Shown here piece after piece: positions 42,091 to 51,802 of a stretch of DNA of 62,418 nucleotides. This stretch comes from Acidimicrobiaceae bacterium (lineage in GTDB: Bacteria; Actinomycetota; Acidimicrobiia; Acidimicrobiales; RAAP-2), in contig PMON01000070.1 of assembly GCA_003162395.1 (NCBI GenBank), positions 1 through 62,418 on the forward strand. Reading direction: 5' to 3'. Under the pieces are notes generated by a model. It did not search any database. It saw nothing but the letters and a program-made list of their open reading frames with translations, and was not told the origin of the DNA. Both the position numbers and the translations under genes were made by a program. The number at the start of each line of letters is the position of its first letter. The first letter of the stretch is position 1.

Positions 42091-43682
42091 ATGGTGGACG
42101 CCGGGGCCCGAGCGGCCGCTGACGAGCAACGCCTTCAGCAATTCGGATATCGCCAGGAGCTGTCCCGCGTCCTGTCGCTCTTCGACAACTTCTCCGTGGC
42201 GTTCGCGTACCTCTCGCCCGTCGTCGGCATCTACTCGCTGTTTGCCATCGGGGCGGGCACGGGTGGGCCGGCGTACATCTGGACGATCCCTGTCGTGGTG
42301 CTTTTCATGCTGCTCGTCGCCATGGTCTTCGGGGAGCTGGGAAGCCACTACCCGGTCTCTGGTGCCCTCTACCAGTACGGGAAGTACTCGGTTGGCCCCG
42401 GCTACGGCTGGTGGATCGGCTGGATCTATGGCGTCGCGCTCCTCGCCACCGTCGCGAGCGTCGACACCGGCGTCGTGTCGTACATCACGGTTCTGACCCA
42501 CCGGTGGTTCAACTGGAACCTCAACCCGGCGAGCCACGCCGTCATCCTGTGGATCACTGTCGTCTTTGTCGTGCTGCAGTTCGTGTTGAACTCGATCGGC
42601 GCCCGGGTCATGGGCCACGTGGCCAGGGTGGGCGTCTACGTCGAGACGATCGGCACGTTCGGCGTCGCCATCGCGCTCGGCATCCATGGCTTCCATCACG
42701 GCTTCGGCTTCTTGTTCAAGACCGAGGGCGTCCAGAACGCAGCTACGAATCCACTGGGCGCGAACTTCGGCGGGCACTGGCTGACAGGGGCGGCGCTCAT
42801 CGCCGTGCTCGCGAGCGTGTACATCTTCTACGGCTTCGAGTCTGCTGGCGACATCGGCGAGGAGACCAAGCAGGCCTCTCGACAGATCCCGATCTCGATG
42901 CGTCGCGCGCTCATCTACGGAGGATCACCTCCTTCGTCCTCGTCGCAGCCCTGCTGCTCGCGACCCCTTCGACACCGGGTGCGTTCGCGCATGTCGTCAC
43001 CAACGGCATCCCTGCGATCCTCTCGGTGCTCCCGTCGTGGCTCCAGGACGTCTTCCTCCTCCTCGTGTGCATCGCGTTCTTCAGCTGCGGAACCGCGGTG
43101 CAGGCGGCCGGCTCGCGCGTCGCCTATGCCTACGGCCGTGACGGCGCACTTCCCGGGGCCAAGATCTTGCGGACGATCTCGCCTCGATTCAAGACCCCCG
43201 TCAACGCCCTTCTCATCGGCACGATCGTGCCGATCGGATTCGCCGCACTCGTCAACGTGACCCCAACGAGGCCGCTGCACATCCTGTGGTTCACGTATCC
43301 CGCGAGCGTCAACGCCCTGACTGCGCTCGTCTCATTCGCAACCTCGGGGATCTACCTCGCCTTCCTTCTCACGGTGATCGGGTCGGGGGTCGCACGGGCA
43401 CGCGGATGGGTCCCGCAAGGCGCGTTCCGGCTCGGGAGGTGGGGCTGGCCAGTGACCATCGTCGGGGGTGTGTACCTGGCGGCGATGTTCGTCGACATCG
43501 CCTTCCCGTCGGGGCTGACGAGCCCCAGGGCCGTGCTGTACAACCTCGACTGGATCACGCTTGTCGTCATGTTCGTCGTTCTCCTCGTCGGTCTTGTGCT
43601 CTTCCTTGCTGTGCGACCCTGGCGGACCGTGGGGACGCACATCCACGACGAGCTCGAGCCAACGGCCGCAGAACGCAGCTGA
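42091..43682 (+). pseudogene. APC-family amino acid permease with a one-base frameshift
   Basis: The first 277 codons encode an APC permease N-terminus (LSRVLSLFDNFSVAFAYLSP, the GALYQYGKYSVGPG loop and a FYGFESAGDIGEETKQASRQ consensus). The reading then must move to another frame near 42920 to continue as ITSFVLVAALLLATPSTPG and the last helices to 43682. The junction GGAGGATCACC needs one more base to read Gly-Gly-Ile-Thr. Complete, it would have about 12 membrane helices and import amino acids or amines. It is either a recent pseudogene or a sequencing error, since both halves are otherwise well preserved. Confidence 0.82.
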
Positions 43683-43925
43683 TCCGAGGTCGGCTTGTCC
43701 CGGCTCGACGTGCGACCGGCGTGTGATCACCGATCATCCTGGTAGGCGCGCCACTCTCGACCGTCTGGCGTGCGCGGAGGTCGTGTGTAGCAACCGTGTG
43801 AGCGACGTGCGCGGTCCTGACTGGCGCGCAACGTCCAAGAGGCGCTTTGAAATGCGTGAGTCAGCGGCTCCTGGAGCGAGTGGCGCAATTGCGGTCGACT
43901 CGCATCCCCACGCGCGTGGACTCCC

Positions 43926-44387
43926 TCAGACGTTGTGGATGACGGTGAATCCGGCCACACCGTTGCCGCTCACGCTCGAGCCGGAGTCGCCCGAGAACGT
44001 ATAGAGCCGGTGCTTCTTGTACGTGACCTGGAGGTGCTTCCCCAGCTTGACCGTGCCGAGCCCCGTCAATCCCTTGGGGCCGCTGGGAACCGTCTTCCCC
44101 TTCGGCATGAGGAGCGGCGGCCAAGCACTCAGGCAGCCGCCCGTACAGCTCTTTGCGGTGTAGAGCGTCGCACCCACACGGACGGTGTTCGTCAGCACGT
44201 TCTTGAATCCGCCTCGTGACTTCGCGATCTTGACCACCACCGCCGTCTTCCCGGAGTGTGGGGCAGGCCGAGCCGGCAGGGCAGATGCCGAGGCGGCAGG
44301 AACCACCCCAAGGATCCCTGCCGAGGCGCAGAGGACGCCGATTCCGATGCCAGTTCCAACTCTCTTCAACGTGAAACTCGGATGCAT
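43926..44387 (-). CDS. Secreted protein of the COG4315 repeat family
   Basis: The 153-residue protein has a signal peptide (GTGIGIGVLCASAGILGVVP, cleavage near ASA) and matches the secreted-repeat family (COG4315). It has GATLYTAKSCTGGCLSAWPP, with the Cys pair before WPP, and RLYTFSGDSG, a Yx(F/W/Y)xxD-type motif. The function of the family is unknown. GGAGG precedes the ATG at 44387. Confidence 0.8.
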   Translation of the reverse strand: MHPSFTLKRVGTGIGIGVLCASAGILGVVPAASASALPARPAPHSGKTAVVVKIAKSRGGFKNVLTNTVRVGATLYTAKSCTGGCLSAWPPLLMPKGKTVPSGPKGLTGLGTVKLGKHLQVTYKKHRLYTFSGDSGSSVSGNGVAGFTVIHNV

Positions 44388-44723
44388 GAAGCCCCTCCTG
44401 GTGGTTGGCTCGTGGCGCTCGCCGGTCCGGTCGTGCACCGGGGCTGCGCCGCTCTCACTTCTCTGTATACCGTCGATGGACGACAACTGTTCAAGGCTGC
44501 TGTCCGAGGCCGGATCTTAGATGGCCTCGGCTGCGAGGGGATCCGAGAACGTCCGACCTTGGACGCCCGGGGATGCTTCCTCTTTGGCATCGTGCCGTCC
44601 TCCATCCCCAAGTCTGGGGCATCGGACTCGCACCGTCACTGGACCAAGCTCCGGGGAGTCACTCCACGACTCGTGCCGCCGCACGCTCGCGGCATGGCCT
44701 CATTCGCGAGGCGTCCGATCCCT

Positions 44724-46325
44724 TCAGAATCGATTTCTTATGCGCATTGGTATCGGGCGCCCGTCCGGGTCAAAGACCAGGCGAGAGACGATGTTCGCCC
44801 ACCGTTGACTGCCCCGGGAGACCGGTTGATTCTGATGGGTCCGAATTCGGCCCGGCCCGCGGTGCTCGTGAGCGGCGTGCCGTGCCCCATGGCCCGGGTC
44901 GCGTGCGATCGCCTCCCATAGTTGGGCTGAGTTTGCGACATCAAGCAGTGCGGGATCGTCGAGCGAACACCCAAGATGCTCTGCCCACAGCGAGAGTCGC
45001 AAGTCGCGGGCGAACTTGCGACTCCCGTCGCCCAGCCCCCCGGGGTCACGTGGCATGCGGCCATCAAGCTCACTGTCGATCACGGCGCACGCGAGCTCGG
45101 AGTCATGCGTCCAAGAGCGTCGATTGAGATTGTCCGAACCCACCGACGCCCAGACGTCATCCACGATGCACACCTTTGCGTGGACGTAGATCGGCGCTCC
45201 CATCTCGTTCTCAATGTTGTAGAGGCCAACTCGCCCGCCACCCGCCGATCGTACGATTGCCATCGCCCTGGTCTGAGCGAGTCTGCTTGGAGGACCCGAG
45301 AACCTCCCGTCCTTGTCCGGATAGCGGGGGACGACCACGATGAGCTGCAATCCCTGGTGTCGGCGAAGGGCGCGCGCGAGGGTCTTCGCGATCTCGACGG
45401 ACCAAAAGTACTGGTCCTCGATGTAGACCAGCGTGCGTGCTCTGTCGATTGCCTTGACGAATGCTCGTGCCACGCTTCGCTCGCCAGCGGGCGCAAATGG
45501 GTACCTCGGACGTCGAGAGGGATACGTGCGAAGGACCTGGACAGCGTGCCCTCCCAGAGTCGGAGGATCGGGTGGCTGATCGGGCAGGGTGCTCGTAGTC
45601 CGATTCTGAGACATGGCGCGCGAGAACAAGGCCCTCGATCGACTGGAATGATTGAGGGGAGTCGGATCGTTCCACCTCTCGCGAAACGTCAGATCGAGGT
45701 CGCCGACCGCGGGACCACGAACTTCGAGCTGCGCATCGTGCCAGGCGGGTCGAGGACCGTATCTCGCGTCCATCTTGACGGCTTGATCATTCCCGTGGTG
45801 TCGGTGGTCATCTCGACGGCTATGACTCAGATCGATTCCACCAACGAATGCGACGTCACGATCGAGCAAGGACTGGTGCCGGATGAGTACCAGCTTCTGA
45901 TGGTGCGATCCGCCTCTTCGCACCCGTTCGTCCAGGAGGACTTCTCCCCCCGCCTCGGTCACTCGAGTGGCGAACCTCCGGTTCTCCTTGGCACTGAACG
46001 CGAAGCGATCGCTGTGCGAACGCCAGAGCAAACCTCGTATGTCGACACCCCGACGACAGGAAGCTGCGACAAGATCCGCAATCGTCGGGCCCTTCTCGGT
46101 CATCCGCTCGTCCCCGTCACACCTCCAGTCAGTCAACTGCAACCGGTCGCCCCTTCCCAGTTTGGAGATCTCGTCAAGCAAGTGTGTGAAGTAGGAGGCT
46201 CCATCAAGCAGGAACTCGACAAGGTTTCCCTCAGTCCACCCAATACCAGAGGATCGATGTGAGTCGATGGTGCTGGATGGGTTGCCTCTCTCGTCAGGCG
46301 TCAGGAACCAATCGTCAAGGCGCAT
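44724..46325 (-). CDS. Phospholipase D family protein
   Basis: The 533-residue protein carries two HKD-type motifs. The first is SHHQKLVLI, followed by VAFVGGIDLSHSR, at about 160-190. The second is YVHAKVCIVDDVWASVGSDN at about 415-435. The pair forms one active site for phosphodiester transfer on phospholipids (phosphatidic acid release or cardiolipin-type synthesis). No signal peptide is evident. GGGAG lies before the ATG at 46325, which was chosen over several upstream starts. The C-terminal 30 residues are basic and low in complexity. Confidence 0.85.
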   Translation of the reverse strand: MRLDDWFLTPDERGNPSSTIDSHRSSGIGWTEGNLVEFLLDGASYFTHLLDEISKLGRGDRLQLTDWRCDGDERMTEKGPTIADLVAASCRRGVDIRGLLWRSHSDRFAFSAKENRRFATRVTEAGGEVLLDERVRRGGSHHQKLVLIRHQSLLDRDVAFVGGIDLSHSRRDDHRHHGNDQAVKMDARYGPRPAWHDAQLEVRGPAVGDLDLTFRERWNDPTPLNHSSRSRALFSRAMSQNRTTSTLPDQPPDPPTLGGHAVQVLRTYPSRRPRYPFAPAGERSVARAFVKAIDRARTLVYIEDQYFWSVEIAKTLARALRRHQGLQLIVVVPRYPDKDGRFSGPPSRLAQTRAMAIVRSAGGGRVGLYNIENEMGAPIYVHAKVCIVDDVWASVGSDNLNRRSWTHDSELACAVIDSELDGRMPRDPGGLGDGSRKFARDLRLSLWAEHLGCSLDDPALLDVANSAQLWEAIARDPGHGARHAAHEHRGPGRIRTHQNQPVSRGSQRWANIVSRLVFDPDGRPIPMRIRNRF

Positions 46326-46588
46326 GGTGCTCCCATGTTCCATCAGCATGCGGATCGAGGACCATGAAACGGAAAGCCGCCGTGAAGTGAGGAGGTAGGC
46401 GGAGCGGACGTAGCTTGGGACCGGATCCGAGCACACAGGAGGGGATCGGTTGTCGTAACGACCGCGCCATCATTGAGAGCCCAACAACCACTCCATGCTC
46501 TCCGTCCTGCTGTTCGCGATCAGACGCACGTCCGGGGCGCCTGCAGAGCCTGAGCCGCCAAGGAGAGGAAGGATGATGGGCAACCCGC

Positions 46589-47959
46589 TCACAGCGGCAC
46601 ACTTCCAGTTGCGAACAGCGCAATGGCGGCGGCCGCCATGATCGCCGCGGTGAGCCAGCCAAGAGCATTCGCAGCCCTGCCGTTCACATAGTCGCCCATG
46701 AGGTGTCGGCTGCTCGACACCCGCATGACCACGACCAAGAAGGGGGCCGCCGCGATCCCGTTGATCACAGCCACAAAGACCAGCAGCTTGATCGGGTTCA
46801 CGTTCAAGAGACTGAGAACCGTGCCACCCACCGTGCCCAGTGCGACCAGCCCGTAGAAGACAGGTGCCTTGCGGACCGACTTCGAGAATCCCCACTCCTT
46901 CCCGAGCAGTCCGGCCAGCCCGACCGAGCCGGACCCAGCCAGCACCGGCACGGCCAGGAGCCCGCTCCCGATGAACCCGAGGGCGAAGATGGCGCTGGCG
47001 AAGCGGCCGGCGAAGGGCCTGAGCGCCGTCGCGGCCTGGGCGGCGCTCTGGATGTTGGTGATGCCGTGGGCGTGCAGTGTCTGTGCCGTCGCCAAGATGA
47101 TCGCGAACATGACGACGTTGGAGAATGCCATGCCCGTGAACACGTCCAGCCGGCTCGTCCGCTGCTTACGTGTTGCCCGAGCACGACTCTGTCGCTTGAG
47201 CGGTGTTGCCTTCGTGCCACCTTCAGGATCGTCGCGCATCTCTTCCAGCCGGTGCGCGCTCTGCCAGAAGAAGAGGTACGGAGAGATCGTCGTGCCCAGG
47301 ACCGCGACGAGGAGAGCCAGGTAGGCCTTGTCCAGGCGGATGTGCGGAATGAGGGTGTTGCTGAGGACCGCGCCCCACTGGTGGGTGACGAGTATTGCCA
47401 CGACGACGTACGCCAACAGCGTCGCGCAGAGCACCTTGAAGACCAGCGCGATCCTGGCGAACGATCCAATGACGAGGAGGGTCGTGATGATGCCGCCTGC
47501 AAGGAGTGCCCAGAGCCAGGTGGGGCCGGCATCGAGAAGATGCATGCCCGAGCCGATGGCGACCAGGTCGGCCGCGATGTTGAGGGCGTTGGCAACGATG
47601 AGGACGACGAGGAGGACGGCAAGGACCGCCCTGCCGGTCCGGTGGAAGCGTTTGACGGCGAGCTCCCCGAGGCCCGTGCCCGTCGCCAGCGCGGTTCGGT
47701 CGCAGATCTCTTGGACCGCCGCCATCAAGGGGAACGTGAGCAAGGCGGACCACAGAAACGTCAGACCGAACTGGGCTCCGGCCTGGGAGTACGTGGCGAT
47801 CCCGGATGGATCATCGTCGGATGCGCCCGTGACCAGGCCAGGTCCAAGCGCCCGCAAGTACACGCGCCAGATCGGTCCCTCGTGCTCACTGGTGAGGTCG
47901 ACTTCCGAACGGCGAGCGGGCGGTTTGGCGGCCCGGGTCCTCTTCGGTGGTGCGCTCAT
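46589..47959 (-). CDS. NRAMP family divalent metal transporter
   Basis: The 456-residue protein has about 11 membrane helices and the first-helix motif GPGLVTGASDDDPSGIATYS. Here DPSG replaces the DPGN metal site of classical Mn/Fe NRAMPs, so the ion preference may differ. A second signature is LGTTISPYLFFWQSAHRLEE in helix 6. It starts three bases after the iron-containing redox enzyme gene, so the two are an operon; metal supply to that enzyme or shared metal regulation is plausible. The start is the ATG at 47959. Confidence 0.87.
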   Translation of the reverse strand: MSAPPKRTRAAKPPARRSEVDLTSEHEGPIWRVYLRALGPGLVTGASDDDPSGIATYSQAGAQFGLTFLWSALLTFPLMAAVQEICDRTALATGTGLGELAVKRFHRTGRAVLAVLLVVLIVANALNIAADLVAIGSGMHLLDAGPTWLWALLAGGIITTLLVIGSFARIALVFKVLCATLLAYVVVAILVTHQWGAVLSNTLIPHIRLDKAYLALLVAVLGTTISPYLFFWQSAHRLEEMRDDPEGGTKATPLKRQSRARATRKQRTSRLDVFTGMAFSNVVMFAIILATAQTLHAHGITNIQSAAQAATALRPFAGRFASAIFALGFIGSGLLAVPVLAGSGSVGLAGLLGKEWGFSKSVRKAPVFYGLVALGTVGGTVLSLLNVNPIKLLVFVAVINGIAAAPFLVVVMRVSSSRHLMGDYVNGRAANALGWLTAAIMAAAAIALFATGSVPL

Positions 47960-47962
47960 TCC

Positions 47963-49261
47963 TCAGACCCGGACTTCAAGTGCCCCAATGGCCGATCCAT
48001 GCTCCGCATCGTCACCACCGCGACGACAAGGCTCTCTGCTCGGGCACGAGGCGCGAGGTGACGAGTGCGGCACGGGCATACGGAGGTGCATGCCCCACGG
48101 CACGAGTGACGTGCAATCCTTCGACCACGCGTCAAGCAGATGGCGTGCGAACCGCTCTTCGAGCATCAGCACCGAGGCGGCGCCGAACAGGAGATCCCCA
48201 GCGAGCTCAGGTTCGGCTTCCATCAGTCCGGGAACCATGCGGTCCCGGGCGATCGCTCCGTGCCGTGTGTCGGCGTCGACGTGCACGTCATAGAAGCGCC
48301 GTCCCTCTGCTCCGATGCCCACTCGGCGCAGGCCGTCGCTGTATCGCCCCATCGGCTCCACGGACGTCATCTCGAAGATGGCGAGATGTCCGACCAGTGC
48401 TGCTCGCCAGCGGCGATGGAGTCCGAACAGCGAGACGAGGTTGACGGTTGCCAACGTCACGCCCGGAAGATGATCGAGGTACGCCCCATAGGTGGGATCG
48501 AGGCCCAGCGCCGACATCGTTGTCCCGAAGAGCTCCGAGTGCATTTTCGTGGCATCACCCGAGCCGTACTCGTCGTACTGAATCTCAACCATCGCAGCCT
48601 TGGCGGCGCCCACCAGTCTGGGGATCCCGAACGAGTGGGGGTCTGCCTCCTTGAGTTGATAGGCAGAGCGATGCACGCAGAACTCTCGAAGCTCATCCAC
48701 CGTCCCCATCTCGCGGAGATACGTCGAGAGGGATGGCCCCGAGCTCTGCTCAATGAGCTCCTCGAGGTCACGGCCAACACCTGCAGGCGGGCCAGTCCGC
48801 AGATCGCCGACTTCCTCGCGCAACCGGCGAATGAAGAGACGCTCCAGCTCCGCTCGGAAGCCGAGAAGTCCGGGATCCCATTCCCAGCCGGGGTGTGCGA
48901 TCGCGACGTAGTGCAACTCGTAGCAGAGATAGAGCGCCATCTCGAAGTCGTCGTCACATAGTTCGTCGCATCCGGCGATCGGTGGGGTCGGGCCGAGAGA
49001 TCCGGGCCCCCTCTTGAACGCAGAGATGACGAAGTCGCTGAGCGGCCCCCTGGGCGTCGGCAGGCGCACGTGACTCGGCGCGGCTTGTGGAATGCCCCCG
49101 GACGTGCGCTCAGAGAACTCGACGGTGACCCATTCGGGCCCTGCAGATGGAGTCCGAGGACCACACTCGGCGACAAGGGCGCGCCACGTCACCTCCGACT
49201 GGGATTGCAGCGACACCGAAGCTGCGGCGCCTCGGGCGCCGACTGACTGAGACGCACTCAC
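47963..49261 (-). CDS. Iron-containing redox enzyme family protein (heme-oxygenase-like)
   Basis: The 432-residue protein is a helical, heme-oxygenase-like diiron candidate. Blocks are LPTPRGPLSDFVISAFK, DFEMALYLCYELHYVAIAHP, then GAAKAAMVEIQYDEYG, VGHLAIFEMTSVEPMG and YDVHVDADTRHG, each with Glu/His residues suited to bind iron. Related proteins oxidise small substrates with O2; the substrate here is unknown. It is followed by an NRAMP transporter gene with no real gap. A GTG at 49261 is preferred, and upstream starts are possible. Confidence 0.82.
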   Translation of the reverse strand: MSASQSVGARGAAASVSLQSQSEVTWRALVAECGPRTPSAGPEWVTVEFSERTSGGIPQAAPSHVRLPTPRGPLSDFVISAFKRGPGSLGPTPPIAGCDELCDDDFEMALYLCYELHYVAIAHPGWEWDPGLLGFRAELERLFIRRLREEVGDLRTGPPAGVGRDLEELIEQSSGPSLSTYLREMGTVDELREFCVHRSAYQLKEADPHSFGIPRLVGAAKAAMVEIQYDEYGSGDATKMHSELFGTTMSALGLDPTYGAYLDHLPGVTLATVNLVSLFGLHRRWRAALVGHLAIFEMTSVEPMGRYSDGLRRVGIGAEGRRFYDVHVDADTRHGAIARDRMVPGLMEAEPELAGDLLFGAASVLMLEERFARHLLDAWSKDCTSLVPWGMHLRMPVPHSSPRASCPSREPCRRGGDDAEHGSAIGALEVRV

Positions 49262-49400
49262 AGATTCGGGCAGCCTCGCCTCTGGCACACATTGGTTTGT
49301 CCAGCATCTCATGAGACCCCGGCATCCTCACGGTTCTCCCAGTCTGATTCGCGCTCGCCGTCGACATCTACCGAGCCCGGAGCGTGCGGCTGGTTGCAAG

Positions 49401-49443
49401 CGTCGACAGGGACCGTGTGGGGGCACAGCGGTCCCTGTCGACG
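49401..49443. terminator. Long perfect hairpin downstream of the CsbD gene
   Basis: CGTCGACAGGGACCG (49401-49415) pairs perfectly with CGGTCCCTGTCGACG (49429-49443). TGTG/CACA pairs inside around a GGGG loop, with one bulged G. It lies between the CsbD gene stop (49479, minus) and the next gene start (49261, minus). It probably terminates CsbD transcription, although no T-run follows. Confidence 0.6.
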
Positions 49444-49478
49444 AACGGCCCGTCAAGAAGAGACGGGTGGCGACCGAC

Positions 49479-49652
49479 CTACTTCCGCAAGGCGTCCTTG
49501 ACTTTCTCGCCCGACTGCTTGACGTTTCCCTTCACTTGGTCCACTTTTCCGTCGCGCTTGAGCTTGGCACTCCCGGTCACTTCCCCAGTTGCTGCCTTGA
49601 CCTTCCCCTTCGTCACTTGAGCGGTGTTCTTCACTTTGTCCTTGGTTGACAT
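49479..49652 (-). CDS. CsbD-like stress protein
   Basis: The 57-residue, Lys-rich protein reads KDKVKNTAQVTKGKVKAATG and then GEVTGSAKLKRDGKVDQVKG, the CsbD family pattern. CsbD proteins are induced by general stress sigma factors; their molecular role is not known. GAGGA lies before the ATG at 49652. A similar protein is encoded at 61200-61373. It lies downstream of the DUF6458 gene and may share its promoter. Confidence 0.87.
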   Translation of the reverse strand: MSTKDKVKNTAQVTKGKVKAATGEVTGSAKLKRDGKVDQVKGNVKQSGEKVKDALRK

Positions 49653-49750
49653 GGAAATGTCCTCGATTCGTAGGTCATGAGGCATCGCCTCGGTGAGTGG
49701 TTGCGATGGGGTGCAGATGACTCGGCGCGTCATTGGCATCCGATTGCGGT

Positions 49751-50014
49751 CTACTTGACGTCCTGGTGCACCTCAGAGGATCGACCTTGTGAGTCGACGA
49801 CCTGGCGGTCCAGTGTGTGATGGGCTCCGGCGACTGGACGACGCGACACTCCGAAGATGACTCCCGACGCGACGAATCCGACCGCTCCGACAACCATGAG
49901 GATGACCCCGACTGTGGAGAGGCGGAACCCGTGGCCTTGGGCGGTCACCGCCCAGTACATGATGGCGCCCGCAGCGAATGCGATTGCACTCAGAACCATT
50001 CCAGGTAGACCCAT
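49751..50014 (-). CDS. DUF6458-type small membrane protein
   Basis: The 87-residue protein has two membrane helices: GMVLSAIAFAAGAIMYWAVT at 5-24 and FRLSTVGVILMVVGAVGFVA at about 30-50. A polar tail follows. The pattern fits DUF6458, a small actinobacterial membrane family without known function. The ATG at 50014 has GAGGTG upstream. It is preceded by the conserved promoter-leader (50051-50083) that recurs at 52.1 and 61.0 kb, and it lies upstream of a CsbD gene, suggesting a stress-inducible unit. Confidence 0.72.
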   Translation of the reverse strand: MGLPGMVLSAIAFAAGAIMYWAVTAQGHGFRLSTVGVILMVVGAVGFVASGVIFGVSRRPVAGAHHTLDRQVVDSQGRSSEVHQDVK

Positions 50015-50050
50015 GATCAGCACCTCGTTCTCGTTTTCCTGACCAGATGT

Positions 50051-50083
50051 CAGGTGAGAAGGAAGCTGGGTCTAGACGCCCTC
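50051..50083 (-). promoter_or_regulatory. Conserved promoter-leader element, copy 1
   Basis: On the minus strand this leader begins GAGGGCGTCTAGACCCAGC and ends TCACCTG. Upstream are TACGTT (-10-like) and TGCACG (-35-like) 18 bases apart. Two other copies occur at 52073-52140 and 60927-60996. The palindrome GTCTAGAC near the start of the leader may be an operator. Confidence 0.65.
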
Positions 50084-50236
50084 ATTTGCAACGTACCACC
50101 TTGCTCAGCCATTCGTGCAGCAAGCGGCACATTCGCAGGTTTGTCATCTGTGCGGCGTAGCGACGTGGCGGCTCGTGTACGGCGCGGACGTGCTCTCTCG
50201 GCCGGACGGCGGCGTCGCCCTTCGGCAAGGACGCTG

Positions 50237-50977
50237 TCAGGACTTTGAAGTTTCCGCCACGAGATCGAGCATGTTCGAGTCAAGTGTTCCATCAGCGACT
50301 GAGCGCGCCACGTCGGTGAGGCCCAAATTGTGGTTCCGCGCGTGCGTGCGGAGCCTGCGGAATGCCTGATCCATGTCACAACCGGTCGACTGGCTGACTC
50401 TGCCTTTCGCCTGCTCGATGATGATGCGGCTGTTGAGCGCATTGCTCAACTGGTCATTCAGGAGCCTCGCATCGAGCGAGGTTCGGTGCTGGAGAATCGC
50501 GATTGTCGCGACATCTGCCAGGCCCTGTGCAACGACGACGTCGTCGTCGTCGAGGGAGCCCTGCTCGGTGCGAAACAGGTTGAGCGCGCCTATGGTCCGA
50601 CCCCGAAGGCGCATCGGGAGGCAGTGCACAGAGCGAAACCCCTGGGCGATGGCTCGGGGGGTGAATCGGGGCCATCGAGCGTCCGGATCGGTCAATGCGT
50701 GGTTGACAATCGCCCGTCCGTCCTTGTAGCAGTCGACGCACGGACCCTCGTCAGCCTGAATCTGGAACAGCTCCAGCACGCGCATCGACTCACTTGACGA
50801 GGCGACGAACTGCAACTCGCCTCCGGGCGACGCGAGCATGACGCCGGCGGCGTCAACATCGAGCGCCTCGACGCACCGGTCGCTCAACACAGTCAGCACG
50901 TCAATGACGTCGAAGCTGTCGACAAGATTGTCGGCGAGCTCGACGAGAGTTGTAACCAGGAGAGACTCTCTGGCCAT
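50237..50977 (-). CDS. GAF-ANTAR transcription antitermination regulator
   Basis: The 246-residue protein has a GAF sensor domain at about 15-165 (VDAAGVMLASPGGELQFVAS, then ADEGPCVDCYKDG). An ANTAR domain follows at about 175-235 (LNSRIIIEQAKGRVSQSTGC, then QAFRRLRTHARNHNLGLTDV). ANTAR proteins bind RNA hairpins to prevent termination, and the GAF domain senses a ligand or redox state. GAGAGGTGG precedes the ATG at 50977. A second protein of the same architecture is encoded just upstream on the same strand. Confidence 0.88.
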   Translation of the reverse strand: MARESLLVTTLVELADNLVDSFDVIDVLTVLSDRCVEALDVDAAGVMLASPGGELQFVASSSESMRVLELFQIQADEGPCVDCYKDGRAIVNHALTDPDARWPRFTPRAIAQGFRSVHCLPMRLRGRTIGALNLFRTEQGSLDDDDVVVAQGLADVATIAILQHRTSLDARLLNDQLSNALNSRIIIEQAKGRVSQSTGCDMDQAFRRLRTHARNHNLGLTDVARSVADGTLDSNMLDLVAETSKS

Positions 50978-51052
50978 CTGTCCACCTCTCCATTGATCGA
51001 CCGCGCGGATCAACGGCACCGAGCGAAGCGGGGCCCGCCGACCCCGTCAAGA

Positions 51053-51802
51053 CTACGCGACTTGGCGAGGCGTCGCGCCCTCAGCGTCCCGCCACTCCCG
51101 GGTCCCAGAGTCAAAGCAGGTGTCCCGGGCGACGATCCGGAGCGCGAGCGCCGACGACGTGCAGTCGGTAGCGAAGGCATGCGCACGAACAGCCACGAGA
51201 GCGTCTCCCACGCTCATCGATCCCTGAATCGACACCATGCCAGCGGCCTGGTGGACAGCGAAGTCAAACGTCGCCTCTCGCACCAGCTCGTCAGCGATCA
51301 TGTCCCGAGGAGCGCCGGCTTGCATCGCGAGAACAGCCCTGGCAACCACGGATGCCATCAGATACGCATCTGATGCCTGGGCATCAGTCAAAGGCCCGGG
51401 ACGATCGCGGTAGAGACTCAAAGCGCCAAGACAGATCGCCCCGATGCACAATGGAAAACCGAACACCGCTCGTGCACCAGCGGTCCCGGCTGATGGCGAG
51501 TAGGCGAGCCACCGGGAGCTCTGAGAGGACAGCAGCTCCGCTTCTTCGATCGCGCCAAAGGACCTCGATGCGTCCACGCAGGGACCCTCGCCGACCGTGA
51601 TCTCGAGGTCCATCAATCTCTGCGCGACCATGTTGCTCGCGCACAGACTCGTGAGCTCACCGCCTTCGGACACGAGAGCGATGCCTGCGCCACTTTGCTC
51701 AGTGACCTCGGCAGCGACTGCGCACAAGCGTCCGCCTTCTGGCCCGGTGCGCGTCCGTTTGTCCAGCAGGGTGAGGATCGCGATCATGCGGTCAGTCGCC
51801 AC
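51053..51802 (-). CDS. GAF-ANTAR regulator (second copy)
   Basis: The 249-residue protein has a GAF domain (GAGIALVSEGGELTSLCASN, then TVGEGPCVDASRSFGA) and an ANTAR-like C-terminus (FDFAVHQAAGMVSIQGSMSV, then AVRAHAFATDC). A GTG at 51802 has GGAG seven bases upstream. A short frame with a strong GGAGGAG site (51860-51792) ends just past this start and may couple its translation. A TTG at 51850 is an alternative start. It forms a pair with the similar gene at 50237. Confidence 0.8.
   Translation of the reverse strand: MATDRMIAILTLLDKRTRTGPEGGRLCAVAAEVTEQSGAGIALVSEGGELTSLCASNMVAQRLMDLEITVGEGPCVDASRSFGAIEEAELLSSQSSRWLAYSPSAGTAGARAVFGFPLCIGAICLGALSLYRDRPGPLTDAQASDAYLMASVVARAVLAMQAGAPRDMIADELVREATFDFAVHQAAGMVSIQGSMSVGDALVAVRAHAFATDCTSSALALRIVARDTCFDSGTREWRDAEGATPRQVA

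Noticed and set aside
46703-48061. Long plus-strand frame over the NRAMP transporter gene
   Set aside because: It is an antisense shadow rich in Arg, Asp and His with no domain. The minus strand encodes a clear NRAMP protein.
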